From: Coptis chinensis
Lineage: Eukaryota > Streptophyta > Magnoliopsida > Ranunculales > Ranunculaceae
Direction of reading: 5' to 3'
Assembly: GCA_015680905.1 (NCBI GenBank)
Contig: CM027381.1
Coordinates: forward strand, 92,405,501 to 92,469,500
Length of the DNA stretch: 64,000 nucleotides
Shown: piece after piece, positions 12,133-23,974 of the stretch
Numbering within the stretch: the stretch's first letter is position 1
Layout of the letters: every line of letters begins with the position of its first letter
The notes under the pieces: model-generated
Told to the model about the DNA's origin: nothing
The model's database searches: none
Seen by the model: only the letters and a program-made list of their open reading frames with translations
Position numbers and translations under genes: made by a program

Positions 12133-12987
12133 CCTCCTGCATTAGACTCCCTCAAGAAGGTCCTGTTTAAGCTCCATCAAGCCACAAAAGTACCACACTC
12201 CCTCAGAAACAGGTAAAGGTGTTTTCTACAATTAACTGTAACAAGCTTTCTAAAGATTCCCTAACCCAACAAAATTCCATGCCAAAATTTCCAGTTGACT
12301 GTAAATTAACTTAACGATATTCCCTATTACATTCGACCAGCTATAGTGCCATATAATTTCCAATTTATATCAGCAATAGACTGGTAATAAGCCTTCATAA
12401 GTCCTTTAAATAAAAACCCTGGGACAAGTAGTACAGGTGATCATTCTCCAACACCAATGGCGATTAAGTATGGTCTCTCCAAAAAGCTGGAGCTTACTTG
12501 AACAATCATGCTTTCCTTACAGACAACGTTATCATATCCATCATACAAACAACATTACCATATACATTGGGATTGTTTTCAAAAAGTTGAAGCAGGCATG
12601 TCAAACTAGGAAGAGATTTATAGAATGTATTCATGTAACGAATCATAAACCTTAGAGAAAATCACGCACGAAAAAATCGCGTGTTCTGTGCTCTCAAAAT
12701 CAACCGGTGGCAAAAGAAGACTTCCTCTAAACCAAACCTAATCTGCTAAAAAGAACAACTGGCCAAAGACTGAAACAAACTAACAGATATCCACTTTTCT
12801 GTTCAAAGGGACTCAGAATTTAAGAGGTCTTGAGTCATCTCCACACATTCTTGGTGAATCGGCAAGTCCAAAACAAGCCATTTTTCTTCAGTCTACTCCA
12901 CACGTCATTTCTTTAACCAGATAAGTCCTCACCAATCTCAACACAAAATACATTATTACTATTTCTTCCTGCATTCCTATCTGACTA
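12133..12987. other. Flank right of the CACTA element, no gene seen
   Basis: No conserved reading frame was found between the target-site duplication and the second copy of the 261-bp repeat. Confidence 0.45.
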
Positions 12988-13247
12988 CCTAAACTCTTGC
13001 CAGTGGAGCACTGGCCATGGCCAAAACATTTACTCTGCAGTTGTTTTAATCATGAAGAAACGTGGTTAAAATGTTATGAGCCACAGATTGTTTTGTTAAC
13101 CGTATTTAGTAAATAATCTCCACAGAAATAAGAAGTACAAAAGATGGCAAACAAGGTTATCATGGGAAACGGATCTCAAGATCACCTATCCCCTAGCTTT
13201 TGAACCCGTTATCCCTCACAGGCTAACATTATTAGAAACTTAGATAT
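12988..13247 (+). repeat. 261-bp direct repeat, copy B
   Basis: Near-identical to 1675-1935. Its right edge, GAAACTTAGATAT, abuts the first codons of the cellulose synthase exon, where an intron acceptor would be expected, so this edge marks a breakpoint. Confidence 0.88.
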
Positions 13248-13498
13248 CTGATGCCATTAACAATGGGTATGGCTCATGGGGTCCCTTATTCGGTAAGTTG
13301 TTCTTCGCTTTCTGGGTGATTGTTCACTTGTATCCTTTCCTCAAAGGATTGATGGGGAGGCAGAACAGGACTCCCACTATTGTAGTCCTTTGGTCTATTC
13401 TACTTTCCTCAATTTTCTCCTTGCTTTGGGTCCGTATTGATCCATTCTTGCCTAAGCAGACATGACCGATCCTTAAACAATTTGGAGCGGAATGCTAA
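13248..13498 (+). pseudogene. Cellulose synthase (CesA) last-exon fragment
   Basis: CesA proteins polymerise UDP-glucose into cellulose at the plasma membrane. One open frame reads [19 protein letters not shown], then [32 protein letters not shown] and [11 protein letters not shown]. These are the last transmembrane helices of CesA. A TGA then replaces the glycine codon of the usual QTGP...KQ.G..C tail, and the natural terminus (LKQFGAEC, TAA at 13496-13498) still follows in frame. The FLPKQ tail resembles secondary-wall CESA4-like proteins, but this subgrouping is tentative. The catalytic domain is absent, and upstream sequence is an unrelated repeat. About 240 bp of AT-rich, 3'-UTR-like DNA follow. 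Confidence 0.93.
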
Positions 13499-13929
13499 TC
13501 ATTTTGTTCTTTACTTTTATTTTCGCTCAATTGCGCTTCTTCATCTTACTTATTTGTTTCTACACGTGCTTGGAATTGGAAGTGTGTATTTTGTAGATAG
13601 AATGTTACAAGCATGGGATCGCATGTATAAGATAAATTTTGTTCCTGTTTGAAACGAGTCATTGGGTATGTAGTAGTATTGTTGGTAAAGAAGAAATGAC
13701 ATTAATATGTGTTCTGTTGTATTCAGTATTGATGAACATTCTCTCGGTGGGGGCCATCCGTCCTATAATGAAATTTCTTAGGAGCTGCTAAAAATCATCA
13801 AAAACAGCTGAAAAATTCTTCTAATATGCCCAAAACACGGTTTTTACACCGTAACTAGAACCTAATCCAATATCCAGAGTGAGATTAGTACAAAATGAAA
13901 TATGAATTCTTCTTTTCGTTCTACGAAGA

Positions 13930-14279
13930 TCACGATGACAGGTATAGACTCAAGGCAGCAGCCATTTCCATAGCAGCAGATACAGCTAAATGGGGAAAAG
14001 GAACAGCGGAGGCTGTTGACACATAGAGAGGACGAAGCTCTTCAGTTGTGAGCGCAAAGAAACACACTCTTCGTATGCAACCCATACCATCCTTGCAGAA
14101 GCATGTCCTATACTCTGCATGGTGAAGGCAACACTCAAAAACTCCATTAGTATATTCACATAAATCACCCCTCCTACATGCTCCCTTCCGGAACTCTGAC
14201 AAGGAACACAACTGTAGTGAAACTTCCTTGGGTATCTTCTTCTAGCATTTGGTCATGAGAATATGCCCTTGAACAAGAT
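13930..14279 (-). pseudogene. Tandem CCCH zinc-finger protein remnant
   Basis: The family binds RNA or regulates transcription through two CCCH fingers in a plant-specific layout. The minus strand reads SCSRAYSHD, then [17 protein letters not shown], then after a one-base shift [42 protein letters not shown] and [14 protein letters not shown]. This order matches the plant TZF region. The segment expected between YSHD and NARRR (WTEC...HPGE) is deleted. The last histidine of each finger is replaced (CEYTNG for CEYAHG, CFFAL for CFFAH), so neither finger would hold zinc normally. The frame then runs into the MAAALSL region typical of the family and stops. A broken copy. Confidence 0.9.
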
Positions 14280-14409
14280 CTTCAAGAAAAACTTAATGAC
14301 TAAACCATGTGATGGCTCTGCCTTGGGTTTATTTATCATTCTTTACAAAAGAATTACGCCTATCAGTTTTCAAAGGTCACACAAAAGTATGCTGTAGAGT
14401 TTTATCCGA

Positions 14410-14905
14410 AGTCATCTGATTTTGATCAGGGTTATCCAATTGGGTACAAGTCTGATGGATGTCAAGCAAAAGAATGTTAAAGAATGTGGCTTCTGCGGTA
14501 AGTCCTTCACTACTTTCCAAGCCGTGGGTGGTCATGTATCTAGCCATAATAACAAGAGAAAGAAGGATTGCTCAGAGACATTCAGTACCAAATTTTTTGC
14601 AATAGGTAATGGATCACCAGCAGAAGAGACACGAGTGGGCAAATCAAAGGGTGAGGGCGCGCAGTCACCAGTGCACGATGTGCAACAAGTCATTCGATAC
14701 AGTTCAAGCTCTAGGTGGACACAAAACATGTCACAGGGTTTCCCCAATACCGGTCAAAAGTCCCACCACTACTAACTCAGTGGTGAGGTCGCAAGTAGTT
14801 GAACATAGTCAGACAGCAGTGTTTGACCTCAACGAGCTTCCTGATATTAATGAAGACGGAGGAGTTCATATTAAGTCAGGTCCTCTGCTACCTCTTTTTG
14901 CATAA
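14410..14905 (+). pseudogene. ZAT-type C2H2 zinc-finger repressor, frame-shifted
   Basis: Plant C2H2 proteins of this type bind DNA with QALGGH fingers and repress through an EAR motif. The first finger reads CGFCGKSFTTFQAVGGHVSSH, with QAVGGH instead of QALGGH. It continues through KKDCSETFSTKFFAI. A one-base frame change around 14640-14665 leads into the second finger, [20 protein letters not shown]. The tail holds [14 protein letters not shown], whose DLNELP is a classic EAR repression motif, and ends with TAA near 14905. Members normally lack introns, so the frame change is more likely a lesion than splicing; a short intron cannot be excluded. No clear start upstream of the first finger. 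Confidence 0.82.
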
Positions 14906-15093
14906 GCATTCCAAAGACCGGTTCACCGCACGACAATCTGAAACTTTGGCAAAAGGCAGTACGACCAGAAGACTTTTTATTGGATTCTTTAGGTATGTTT
15001 ACTAATTTATTAAATCTGAAATTGTTTTGCATAAGCATTCCAGCACCAGTTCAGCTGCACGGCACTGAAACTATGGCAAAAGGCAGTACGACA
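14897..15093 (+). repeat. Direct duplication, about 69 bp, spacing 128 bp
   Basis: TTTTGCATAAGCATTCCA...GGCAAAAGGCAGTACGAC occurs at 14897-14966 and, slightly diverged, at 15025-15093. It covers the end of the C2H2 gene and its downstream region. Confidence 0.8.
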
Positions 15094-15225
15094 TAACATA
15101 CATGCCTGGGGTCGCTACTGTTATGTTGAACTCCAAAGGCGTTAGCAACTTAGCATGACACTATTATGAGGTGCTTTCTTCATTCACAAGTAATGCATAT
15201 TATACTCTTTCACCTTTTGTACATC

Positions 15226-15500
15226 GACCCATGTCCTAATTACAATTCAAATCTATCATTAAAAAGAGACCTAACATAAATACAATTCCAAATTCAAGAC
15301 TTACTTAAACAAACAAACTACTATTACCAAAAAAGATACCTTACTAAGTTGGATTCCTAAGATTACATTGACATGTCCTAATTACAACTCAAATCTAACG
15401 AAGTTATCATTAACAAAAGACCTAACATAAATACAATTCCAAATTCAATAGAAGTTTACCAGTAATAGAGTTTCTTAAACAAACAAACTACTATTAGGAC
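15226..15500 (+). repeat. Diverged direct duplication in intergenic DNA
   Basis: The segment CATGTCCTAATTACAA...CCTAACATAAATACAATTCC...CTTAAACAAACAAACTACTA appears at about 15226-15330 and again at about 15368-15500, with a small insertion in the second copy. No gene lies in 15110-15640. Confidence 0.75.
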
Positions 15501-15660
15501 GATATATAACACATCAAGAAAACCTGAAAATTTTCCATCGACCTTTTCTCTTTTCCAAAATCAATTTTAAAGGTATTTCATTAGTTTTTAAAAATTAAAT
15601 TATTTTCTTATTTTATGTTCTTTACTCTAACTTTTATGAAATTGGTTACAGGTTAAGATT

Positions 15661-18180
15661 ATGACAACTGAATATCATTCATTGAAAATGATCACCAAAG
15701 CAGATACTCCATGGAAAATTCAAGTTAGAGTTACCAGAAAGTGGAATGACCTATTCTTCAATGATCTTGCACTTAAAAGCAACGACATTTTACTAATGGA
15801 CGAACAGGTTTTATTTAAATATTTATTTAACACATATATATTATTATAAATTGTTCATCATATATTATTATAAATTGTTCACTTATATATTATTCATTGT
15901 ACAGGGTCATGAAATTCAAGCTACATATTCATTAAAATTAACAAAGAAGTTTGAAAAATTCATTCAAGATGACAATGTCCTAATCGTTTAAAAACTTCAA
16001 AGTGAAAGAGCCGTCGAAAAAATTCGTCTTTACAGACACATGAGTTCAAGATTGAATTTGATGATAAAGCAATACTGAAATTAGCAAGCAATCAGGACAT
16101 TGAAATTCCAAAGGACCTTTTCTTCTTCACATCCTTCACAAATATTCATTCAAAAAAAAATAACATTGTTCTGATAGGTAATACATTCATTGAAAATTTT
16201 TATGCTTACTAACATATGGTGTACATGTATACTTAATAATCTTTTACATGCAACAGATGTGATAGGTGTGCTTATAAAAGTCAAGGAAATTGAAACGTCA
16301 GTTACTAGATCTGGCAGTGAAAGACAAAGACGAGACATTATACTTGCAGATACAAGGTATGTAAGAAACATGTTACAAAATTTATATATTTAAATAAGTC
16401 AATAATAGTATCCTACTTTTTAACTACAGCAAATCTACCATGAGAATAACTTTATGGGGTAACACCATGGACCAAATTCCAGCTGATTTCATTAGATCAC
16501 CCCATAAAAATTATGTCTTAATTGTTACATCAACTTCATTCCAAAATTTTAGAGGTACATATCTCTTACTCACCCAAATTCAAATAATTATATAAATATT
16601 GTAAATAAATAAAAATACTACTGTATGATTACAGTGATTATCTCCAAATAACATTTGCTACAAATGTGTATATAAATAAGAATATTCCCCCTAAGTCGTC
16701 TTTATTTGGAAAGGTAATATAAAACTACTTTTTAGTCAATTATTAATTTAAGTATGTTCTTCCATTTCAACATATATTTTTTATTTAAAAAATATACAGA
16801 GCACAATGAGATCAAAGCGGATGCACTTCAAAACGAACAAGACACCAAAGAAACAACAAGTAAGCAACACAAATGAGAAGAATACGAAGTTTAGCTGACA
16901 TATTATTTCAAGAAAATGAGGTAACAACTAATGTTTATTAGTCTAATTTGCTATTAAATTTCAAAATATACATTTTATTATCTAAGTTTATCTTAAATTT
17001 ATTGTTCTATAACAGGTAAATCATACATGTGCAATTCAAAGGTTTCAAAGTTTTCAATAATGAAAGAATGCCATGTTACTATAAAAGTTGCCCAAGTTGT
17101 AAAAATAAGCTTGAAAAAATCAATTCAAGATATTGGTGCAAAAAGTGCAAAACCATTCGAATCTAAGCTCGTATCAATAATGACAATTTTACAAATATAT
17201 CATATAACGGATATGCAATCTTACATGGTTTTCTTTAATATGGAATGTCTGAGATACAAGTTAAACTTTGAAATCTCCGATGGCGAAATTATGCAAGCAC
17301 AATATCATTTGGGAAGACTGCAAAATAATGATCAAGCATCTTGAAAAAAAGAAATTGCTGCCATCGAAGATAAGGTAAAATGGCAAATGAGAAATCTACT
17401 ATTTTACAATTATATATTGTTGACTTTCAAATTTGCAAAGACAATGGAAACGAATTGGTTAATCAGATTTTACAGAGTATAGTTGGAAAAGAATATTGCT
17501 TTCGCATTAAAGAATCTGCAAATAACAGTAACTATAGTAGAAAAACGTACAATATTTTGTACGTTTCTACCATGAACACCAATGAAGAAGTACGTATACT
17601 TAAAGTTAAAGTGATATTTCAATTTTATAAATTTACATACTACTACTTCCAAACAAATTTTCAGGCATTGCAGCAGACTATACAATCAACAGCAAAGGAA
17701 TCACAAATGGAAGAGTTTATACAAAATGTACATTTAAAAATACATATATATGTAATTCTATACATTTAAAATTCAATTCATAATATCAAATTCTAATAAT
17801 TTTGTTTCTTAATACCAGGAAGCAAGTACAGAGAAATGTGTTACAGCTATATCAACACCAAGTGATATAACAGAAAAGGTATATTTCTTACTTCACAATA
17901 ATAAATATACATTAAAAAAAAATTTGTAATACTAAGGAACTGCTACTATTCATCTATACAGGAAGATACATCCAAAATCAAAAAGAATCGCAGCAACACC
18001 AATCTTTCAAATGAATCTCCAAAAGCCAAAAAAGCTTGCAAAAGTTTACATTTCAAGGTAACTTTTCAATTTCCCATCATTAAAAAAAAACCATTATTGG
18101 TGATGTACATTGTTTATAGATGATACTAGATACTAATATTAATTCCTTTTTCAATACAGGACAATGACTCTGAAACATGA
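15661..18180 (+). pseudogene. RPA70-like single-strand DNA-binding protein, decayed
   Basis: This resembles plant proteins annotated as replication protein A 70-kDa subunit, made of OB folds that bind single-stranded DNA, some carried by Helitrons. Exons with canonical sites: 15661-15807 (MTTEYHSLKMITKADTPW...), 15905-16177 (GHEIQATYSLKLTKKFEKF, then FKVKEPSKKFVFTDTHEF), 16257-16356 (DVIGVLIKVKEIE), 16430-16554 (STMRITLWGN), 16635-16713 (DYLQITFATNVYIN), 16800-16920 and 17016 onward. The C-terminal zinc ribbon is visible as CPSCKNKLE...YWCKKCK near 17080-17160. A basic, serine-rich tail ends DNDSET with TGA at 18178-18180. There is a frameshift in exon 2, another at the 16554/16635 junction, one in the 16800 exon and an in-frame stop after the zinc ribbon. 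So it is a pseudogene with nearly full exon layout. Confidence 0.8.
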
Positions 18181-19472
18181 TGCATTGGTTCTGGCTTAGC
18201 GGAAATTACCCAGTTCTTAATAAATGGAAACTGTCATTTTTAATATTAAAATTTCAAAGTCTACTTTCATTGTTTTCAATAGTTGGTTGGTTAACATTTT
18301 ATCTATATAATTAAAAATTCAATGGTCTTTCATCTTAGCATAAAAATGAAACCACTAGGTATTAGCAGTTACGTGTATTGATTTTACATTATATTGTCCA
18401 CGTCATAGACTAGGCGATGTAATAAAATATTGATTGTGGATTTAGCTAAATAAGGATTTGTGAGTTTGACACATAGAATGAGTGTCTAGAATTGCTGTGG
18501 CAGGAGTTATATGAGCTGGTGTTACTTGATGGGATGAGATTGATTTTGTAGGACAGGAATTGTATGTTCATTTTGAGAAGTACTTATTGCCTGAGTACTA
18601 GGAAATTGTGCAGATTAGATATGTTGTTGGAATGTGTGTCATGGAATCTGTCAGAATAATAAGGTTGACAAGGTGTCAGAAAAGTATTCTGAGTTTCAGT
18701 GATAGGAGTTTGTGAAGTATTTGAAGTATGAGGAATGTTGTTTTAATGTGAAAAAGTATGAGAAAAAGTGTTAGAGTTGAATGATGGTGGAAACAGAGGT
18801 ATCAGATTTATTCTTCTTTCCTAAACATTCCTCCCAAGCCATCAACTACCCATCAGAAAACAGAGATGTAGATTCCCTTTTGGCTTTTGTGAATGCCCTT
18901 AGATGAGGGCATTTGCTAGCATTGTCATATAATACTGATTAGCGACGCAGCTTGGACAGAAAAATTGCAAAGGAAAATGAAGGGGTGTTGTAATGAATTG
19001 GTCAGGTAAGATGCCAAAGAATGTATCTTAGTTCGTTTATACATTTTTTGTTTCGGTAGATGAGTCACAAGTGTTAATAGTGAAGTAGAGAAAGTCCCTC
19101 TGAAAATCTTCAACTGTTTTAGTATGAACTTAACTTCGGCAATTGAGGTGCCATCATTAGTTAGCTCGCGAATCCCTGATTTGTTTGTACCGCCCTTCAG
19201 GGCACGAAAGAAAAATAGAAAAAAGATACACCCGACTGCTACTAAGAACCTAACAAAACAATTTTTAAAAATGTGGGCTCAGACGTTAATACGCGTGCCT
19301 ACTTCACCGCAGCTACCATGATCAAAGTTGCTGGATTGGTTCAAATCCAATTTTGTGGGATTTCATGGAAACATGTAAAACATCTTTTCACAGTTGTGTT
19401 GCTAGAGGATGATGGGTCCTACAGTGTTATGCTGAGTTAGAAATGGAAGTGTGTAGTACGGCAAGAAGGGAC
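18181..19472. other. Intergenic, no gene assigned
   Basis: No protein family recognised on either strand. The first 250 bp may be old 3' flank of the RPA-like gene. Confidence 0.45.
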
Positions 19473-19562
19473 AAGATGGTGGAGGTGGAAGACAGACAGA
19501 AGAATAAACTAAAGGAGAAGATGGTGGAGGTGGAAGACAGACAGAAGAATAAACTAAAGGAG
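19473..19562 (+). repeat. 45-bp tandem duplication
   Basis: Two identical or near-identical 45-bp units (plus-strand reading KMVEVEDRQKNKLKE) follow one another; the minus strand reads proline-rich repeats. The period is a multiple of three, but no protein family was recognised in either frame. Confidence 0.85.
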
Positions 19563-20259
19563 GTGGAAGTAACGACACAGTCACACTGCTTTGTGGAAAA
19601 AGGCAGTGATTACACACGTTTCCACAAAAATACAAGGATGGGGTTGGGTTGTTGATTGGATAGCTAAGACAATTATCTTTGGCATTGCACCTTAACTGAA
19701 ACCTTACGCTATAACTAAGGTTTAAGGCCATTTTTTCTCATAAATGACCAGAGTTAGAGAAAAACAATATGGACAAACAATACAGTTCATACCCAGATGG
19801 CCGCGATAGTGTTCATAAAAAAGAACCAAGGGACAACCTCACTCAGACTCGGCAAATATTTGATCGAGATACAACTCCCCACTAATCTTCAAAATTCTAT
19901 TACACTATTACGAGAAGAATCTCATAAACCTTATGAGTATCCATATTCGGATAAAATTTAGCGAAAATATTGATCGGTCTTAACCAAATTTCTGCCTCCT
20001 CCAAAACACCAACAACCAAAGCTACATTATCAAACTTCAAGCTATAAGACCGAACTTACCTGGACAGGAAGAGTAATCAAGCCACCCAAACAAACAAACA
20101 AATGACAAAGCAGTCGGCGATATATCCACTGCATAGATAAACTCATCCGTTTAAGCAGAAATGATGGATAGGACAAACATATATGCCACAAGTCCACAAC
20201 TCCAATAAAAATAGAACTAAAATAATCCAGAAGTGTATTAAAGGGAAAATGAATCTGTT
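19563..20259. other. Intergenic, no gene seen
   Basis: Nothing recognisable on either strand. Confidence 0.45.
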
Positions 20260-20775
20260 TACGTAAAAGTTTGCTATGTGCTCTGATGAAGTAATTTCCT
20301 CATTTTAGTGAAATGCAGATCATGTAACTTTACTGCAGTATGTGAACTCAGCATTCGGTAACAAAAGTTCTTATCCCACGTGAGCATAACTTACCAATGA
20401 GCCTGCCAAGAACGCCGTTGGATTTCTCACTCAAATAGAAAACCGTTCCACTGCATGAGACGGTGAAATAAAAATCATCAACAAGCAATATCATAATGAC
20501 GTCAACAAGTCAGATGTACAAATCACAAATAGTAACAAAAATTACTACCTTATTCACAAATAGCACAAACAAAAGGTAAAAACTGTACAACTTGATAAAG
20601 AGAGTATGCCACAGGAAGCAAAACGTTAAGAACTTAACCATTAATATAAGAACTTAACCAGATGAAGACTGATATAAGAACTTCTGTTACCGAATGCTAA
20701 GTTCACATATTGCAGTACATTGGAGTAAAATAACAAAATTAGTTTATGAGAGCACATAGCAAACTTTTATGTATT
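20260..20775. repeat. Large imperfect inverted repeat (foldback-like)
   Basis: The arm at about 20260-20374 is the diverged reverse complement of 20674-20775. Matched stretches include GTTACCGAATGCT, AGTTCACATA and AGAGCACATAGCAAACTTTT. The spacer is about 300 bp and contains short direct repeats of ATATAAGAACTTAACCA. Possible MITE or foldback element; clear target duplications were not identified. Confidence 0.75.
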
Positions 20776-23741
20776 TTTCCAAAAAAATAACTTCATTGCT
20801 TGATAGTCTGCTAAAGTGGACAGCCTATAAGGAAGTTATAGGCTGTAAACTGTTCCCCTTTAATGATATAAGAAGCTCACTTAAGATGTGCTTAGTTTAT
20901 CACTATCTTTTTAGCACTTCAATACATTCTATTGTAGTCCTTAGACTTAGCATTTTCTACGAAAATTGAACCTTACACCTCGAACTACCCCAGTATCCCT
21001 CACAAAGCCAAACTGCCTTAGATACGAGTACAACTTATGGGTCGAAACACCCTTTGCCTGGAAGTTATTTAAAAGAAATGTTGAGGGTGAAGTTTAAAAA
21101 GAAACATTTACATTGCAACAACTGTGTTCTCTTGATTTTAGTCTTGATCTCTAACAACTACAAAGGCTTGATCCCCACTCCGTCGAATGGTTTATAGGAC
21201 TGAAACCAAACCTCTCTCTTGCTGCGCGTGCCACGAAATAATGGTTGACAAAACATTGTTAATAGGATACCTGAAACACTGCTCCAGAGCATCCAACATC
21301 ATTACTGCTGTCCCAAGATATTTCCCCTATCTAATCTTCCACCATGCCTTATCCAAACTCAACAACTTAGTGCGACACCCTAACCTTGCACAAATGAAAG
21401 GTAAAAACTGTACAAGACCTCCCTTATTCACAAAGTGATCATAGCAACTCCAAAAAAAAATCCTCAACCTCCGACTTCAACCCATACTTTAAATTGACCC
21501 CAAAAGCTCTGTACAAGGGACTAGCAGTCGCAGAATGGTTATAATTCTTCATCTTTACACTACCAGGCCCATTAGGAACAACCAACCTAGATAGCAGACC
21601 AAGTGAGGCATGACCAGACTCTAGCGTGAAGCACCCCATAAGTAGTCTTCATGGAGTCATCACGCCAGCTCCTAATTCCTAACCTCGCCTCCCTCCATTA
21701 CCTTGCGAGTGACCTCCTCGAATTGGCTGCAACCAACTGGGATGCTGCCCCCCGCATGCCCCTTCAAAAAGAAGTTTTTTAGTTTGGGCAAATGCCATCC
21801 CGACTTCAATTTAGATTAAACCATTTATTTGAACTTCCTAAGAAACGGAGAACAATGTAGTACAAAACATTATTTATAAAGCTAGGTTACATTGACACGG
21901 GTAGGTGTGTCCGTATCGGACACAGATATGAATTGTCAGACACCGCAAAATATCAAAATTAGCCATCATTCGTAATTCTTCTCAGATTTACTGACAAGGC
22001 CAGTTGTCATTCGTAAGACTTGATCATGGATTTTTTAGGCCAGCAGAGGGTTGCTTCCAAGTTCCAAAGAAACAGTTACATAACAACAATTTGAAAAAAC
22101 TGCAGAGCTCCTATAAGATCTTGAATATAATAATATTATGCATTGCGATGGTTTATATAAAATGTCAATGTTTGAACATGGGGTATCCTTTGCGGCAAGT
22201 TTCTAATTTATCAAATGGATGTATGTTGATCTCATTATAGTAGTTACACTAACACTTAGAATCTGCTTTCAGAGTATTTCCAAGGATCGGTATCTAATAG
22301 ATTCAAAGGCTACTCCACATTGTAGTCTTAAATGTAAAACGAATGCTCATGAAGCTTGGGATCACTATTGGTGTTTCACTTAGTGTTGTCTTCTCATATT
22401 GGCTAATTAACATTCCTATGTTAAATCTTTTATTAGATTAGCATATTTATCTAATTAATTTATCCCCACATGACTAATGATAATCATATGTGAATATTAT
22501 GAGCTATTCAATTAATGTGGGGACTTATACTGTAATTGAAATTTTTATTTTCTTTTGAGACTACTCTCAATGGACGTGAGACCATTACTAGAATGGTATA
22601 CATGTAGATGCACTAGGAATCCCAATGAGTAGATTTAGAAGACCTTTCATTCACATTATGAATACGTGTTAGCAATTCACCCTGATTTTATTTATTTATT
22701 TATTATTATTATTTTTTTGCAATTTGGTGGTAGTTCTCCGATCTCAGTTACAATCACTATATACCTACCACCAAGCAAGTGTCACCATTCTAAACTGTAA
22801 GGTTATATAATTGCAATGCATACACCATTTAGAAACACCATGTTTAGACTACAAGTTACCTAATAACATATGTCCCATGTTAGCCCATGCACAAATAACC
22901 GGTGAACTTTGAAGGTTTGACTAAACTTTCTACATAACAGATCAAGTAGTGGCAACATAATTGGAACCATCTTACAAATGTTGGTATTTTTCTTTTCAAT
23001 TAGTATTTGCTTTCATGTAGATTTCATATCTCATAATTGAATGAGTTTTAATATTGTTTTATCGCTTCTCATGTAGCAGGGATCGGAGGTGTTGAGGTTT
23101 CTTTGCAATTCATCCTATTGTTCCATGTCTCCTGCAACAATGTGAAAAATGTTGACGTACTGTAACCTTTCTTTGTCATCGGCCATCAAACTTGATGGAC
23201 AAACAATCTATGAACAACTCCACGTTTTCCCAAACACCGATTGTTTCTCAGGTAAGGTTCCTTCTTCTGTTTTTTGCTGCACATCTCAAAAAAAAAAAAT
23301 TGTAAGCATGCTCCAAGGTGTCACTTTGCATTTTAATTTGATGTATGTGTAATAAGATTCATAAGCTCGGATGATATGACTCTGTTAAGTAGGTACATGT
23401 GATTGTTCATTCAATTCACTATATAGTTGAGACCAATCATTTGAGATCGTGATTTATGGAAACTAACCTAGATTCAATTCCTAAGTAGATGACGTTACAC
23501 AAGAAAGAACCATAGGTGTCAGGTACACTTGAGTTTTTTTATTTGTCGTGTGGTTATAGTCTTATTGACATTGCTCAGGAATGGATTTATGTAGTCATGT
23601 TATTGCAATTTTGTAGTTGGCCAGTTTCTGAGTTGCTTAATCTTTGTACATTGTTTGTTAAATATGTTGGTTTAGGTTTGGAAAGAATTCATCCTGAAAA
23701 CTATAAAGGCAACAAACATACCCTTAAGCAAAAGCTATTTG
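20776..23741. other. Intergenic, no gene assigned
   Basis: The longest suggestive frame is minus strand 21439-21639 (66 codons, starting MGCFTLESGHASLGLL), for which I know no family. Plus-strand frames at 23149-23352 and 23516-23738 are likewise unassigned. No repeats or terminal motifs were recognised. Confidence 0.4.
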
Positions 23742-23974
23742 TGTCGGTATTTCGGTTATTTGGTATCCTTCAAAAAGTATATTGTATCAGTTGATGATGA
23801 TTGTGTTCCCGCAAGAGATGATAAGGGCCAAATAGTGGATGTAGTGGCCCAGCACATCTGGAACCTAAAGACTCCTGCCACGTCATTCTTCTTCAATACA
23901 CTCTATGACCCTTACTGCGCAGGTGCATACTTTGTTCGGGGATGCCCATTCAGCTCCTTATCTAATGCATTTTG
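23742..23974 (+). pseudogene. UDP-arabinopyranose mutase (RGP) fragment
   Basis: UAM/RGP proteins interconvert UDP-arabinopyranose and UDP-arabinofuranose at the Golgi and cytosol for wall polysaccharides. One uninterrupted frame reads CRYFGYLVSFKKYIVSVDDD, then CVPARDDKGQIVDVVAQHI, then TPATSFFFNTLYDPYCAGA and YFVRGCPFSS. This matches the GT75 region around the nucleotide-sugar-binding DDD motif, which is intact. Family members are about 350-360 residues; only about 70 are present, and neither flank continues the protein. Changes at conserved places (YCAGAYF for the usual RxGADF, GCPFS for GYPFS) fit relaxed constraint. A capture fragment or pseudogene. Confidence 0.88.

Noticed and set aside
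19402-19731. Minus-strand proline-rich frame (PPPLVYSSVCLPPPP repeats)
   Set aside because: The repeated residues are the 45-bp tandem duplication read on the other strand; the cysteine pattern at the start did not match a family convincingly.
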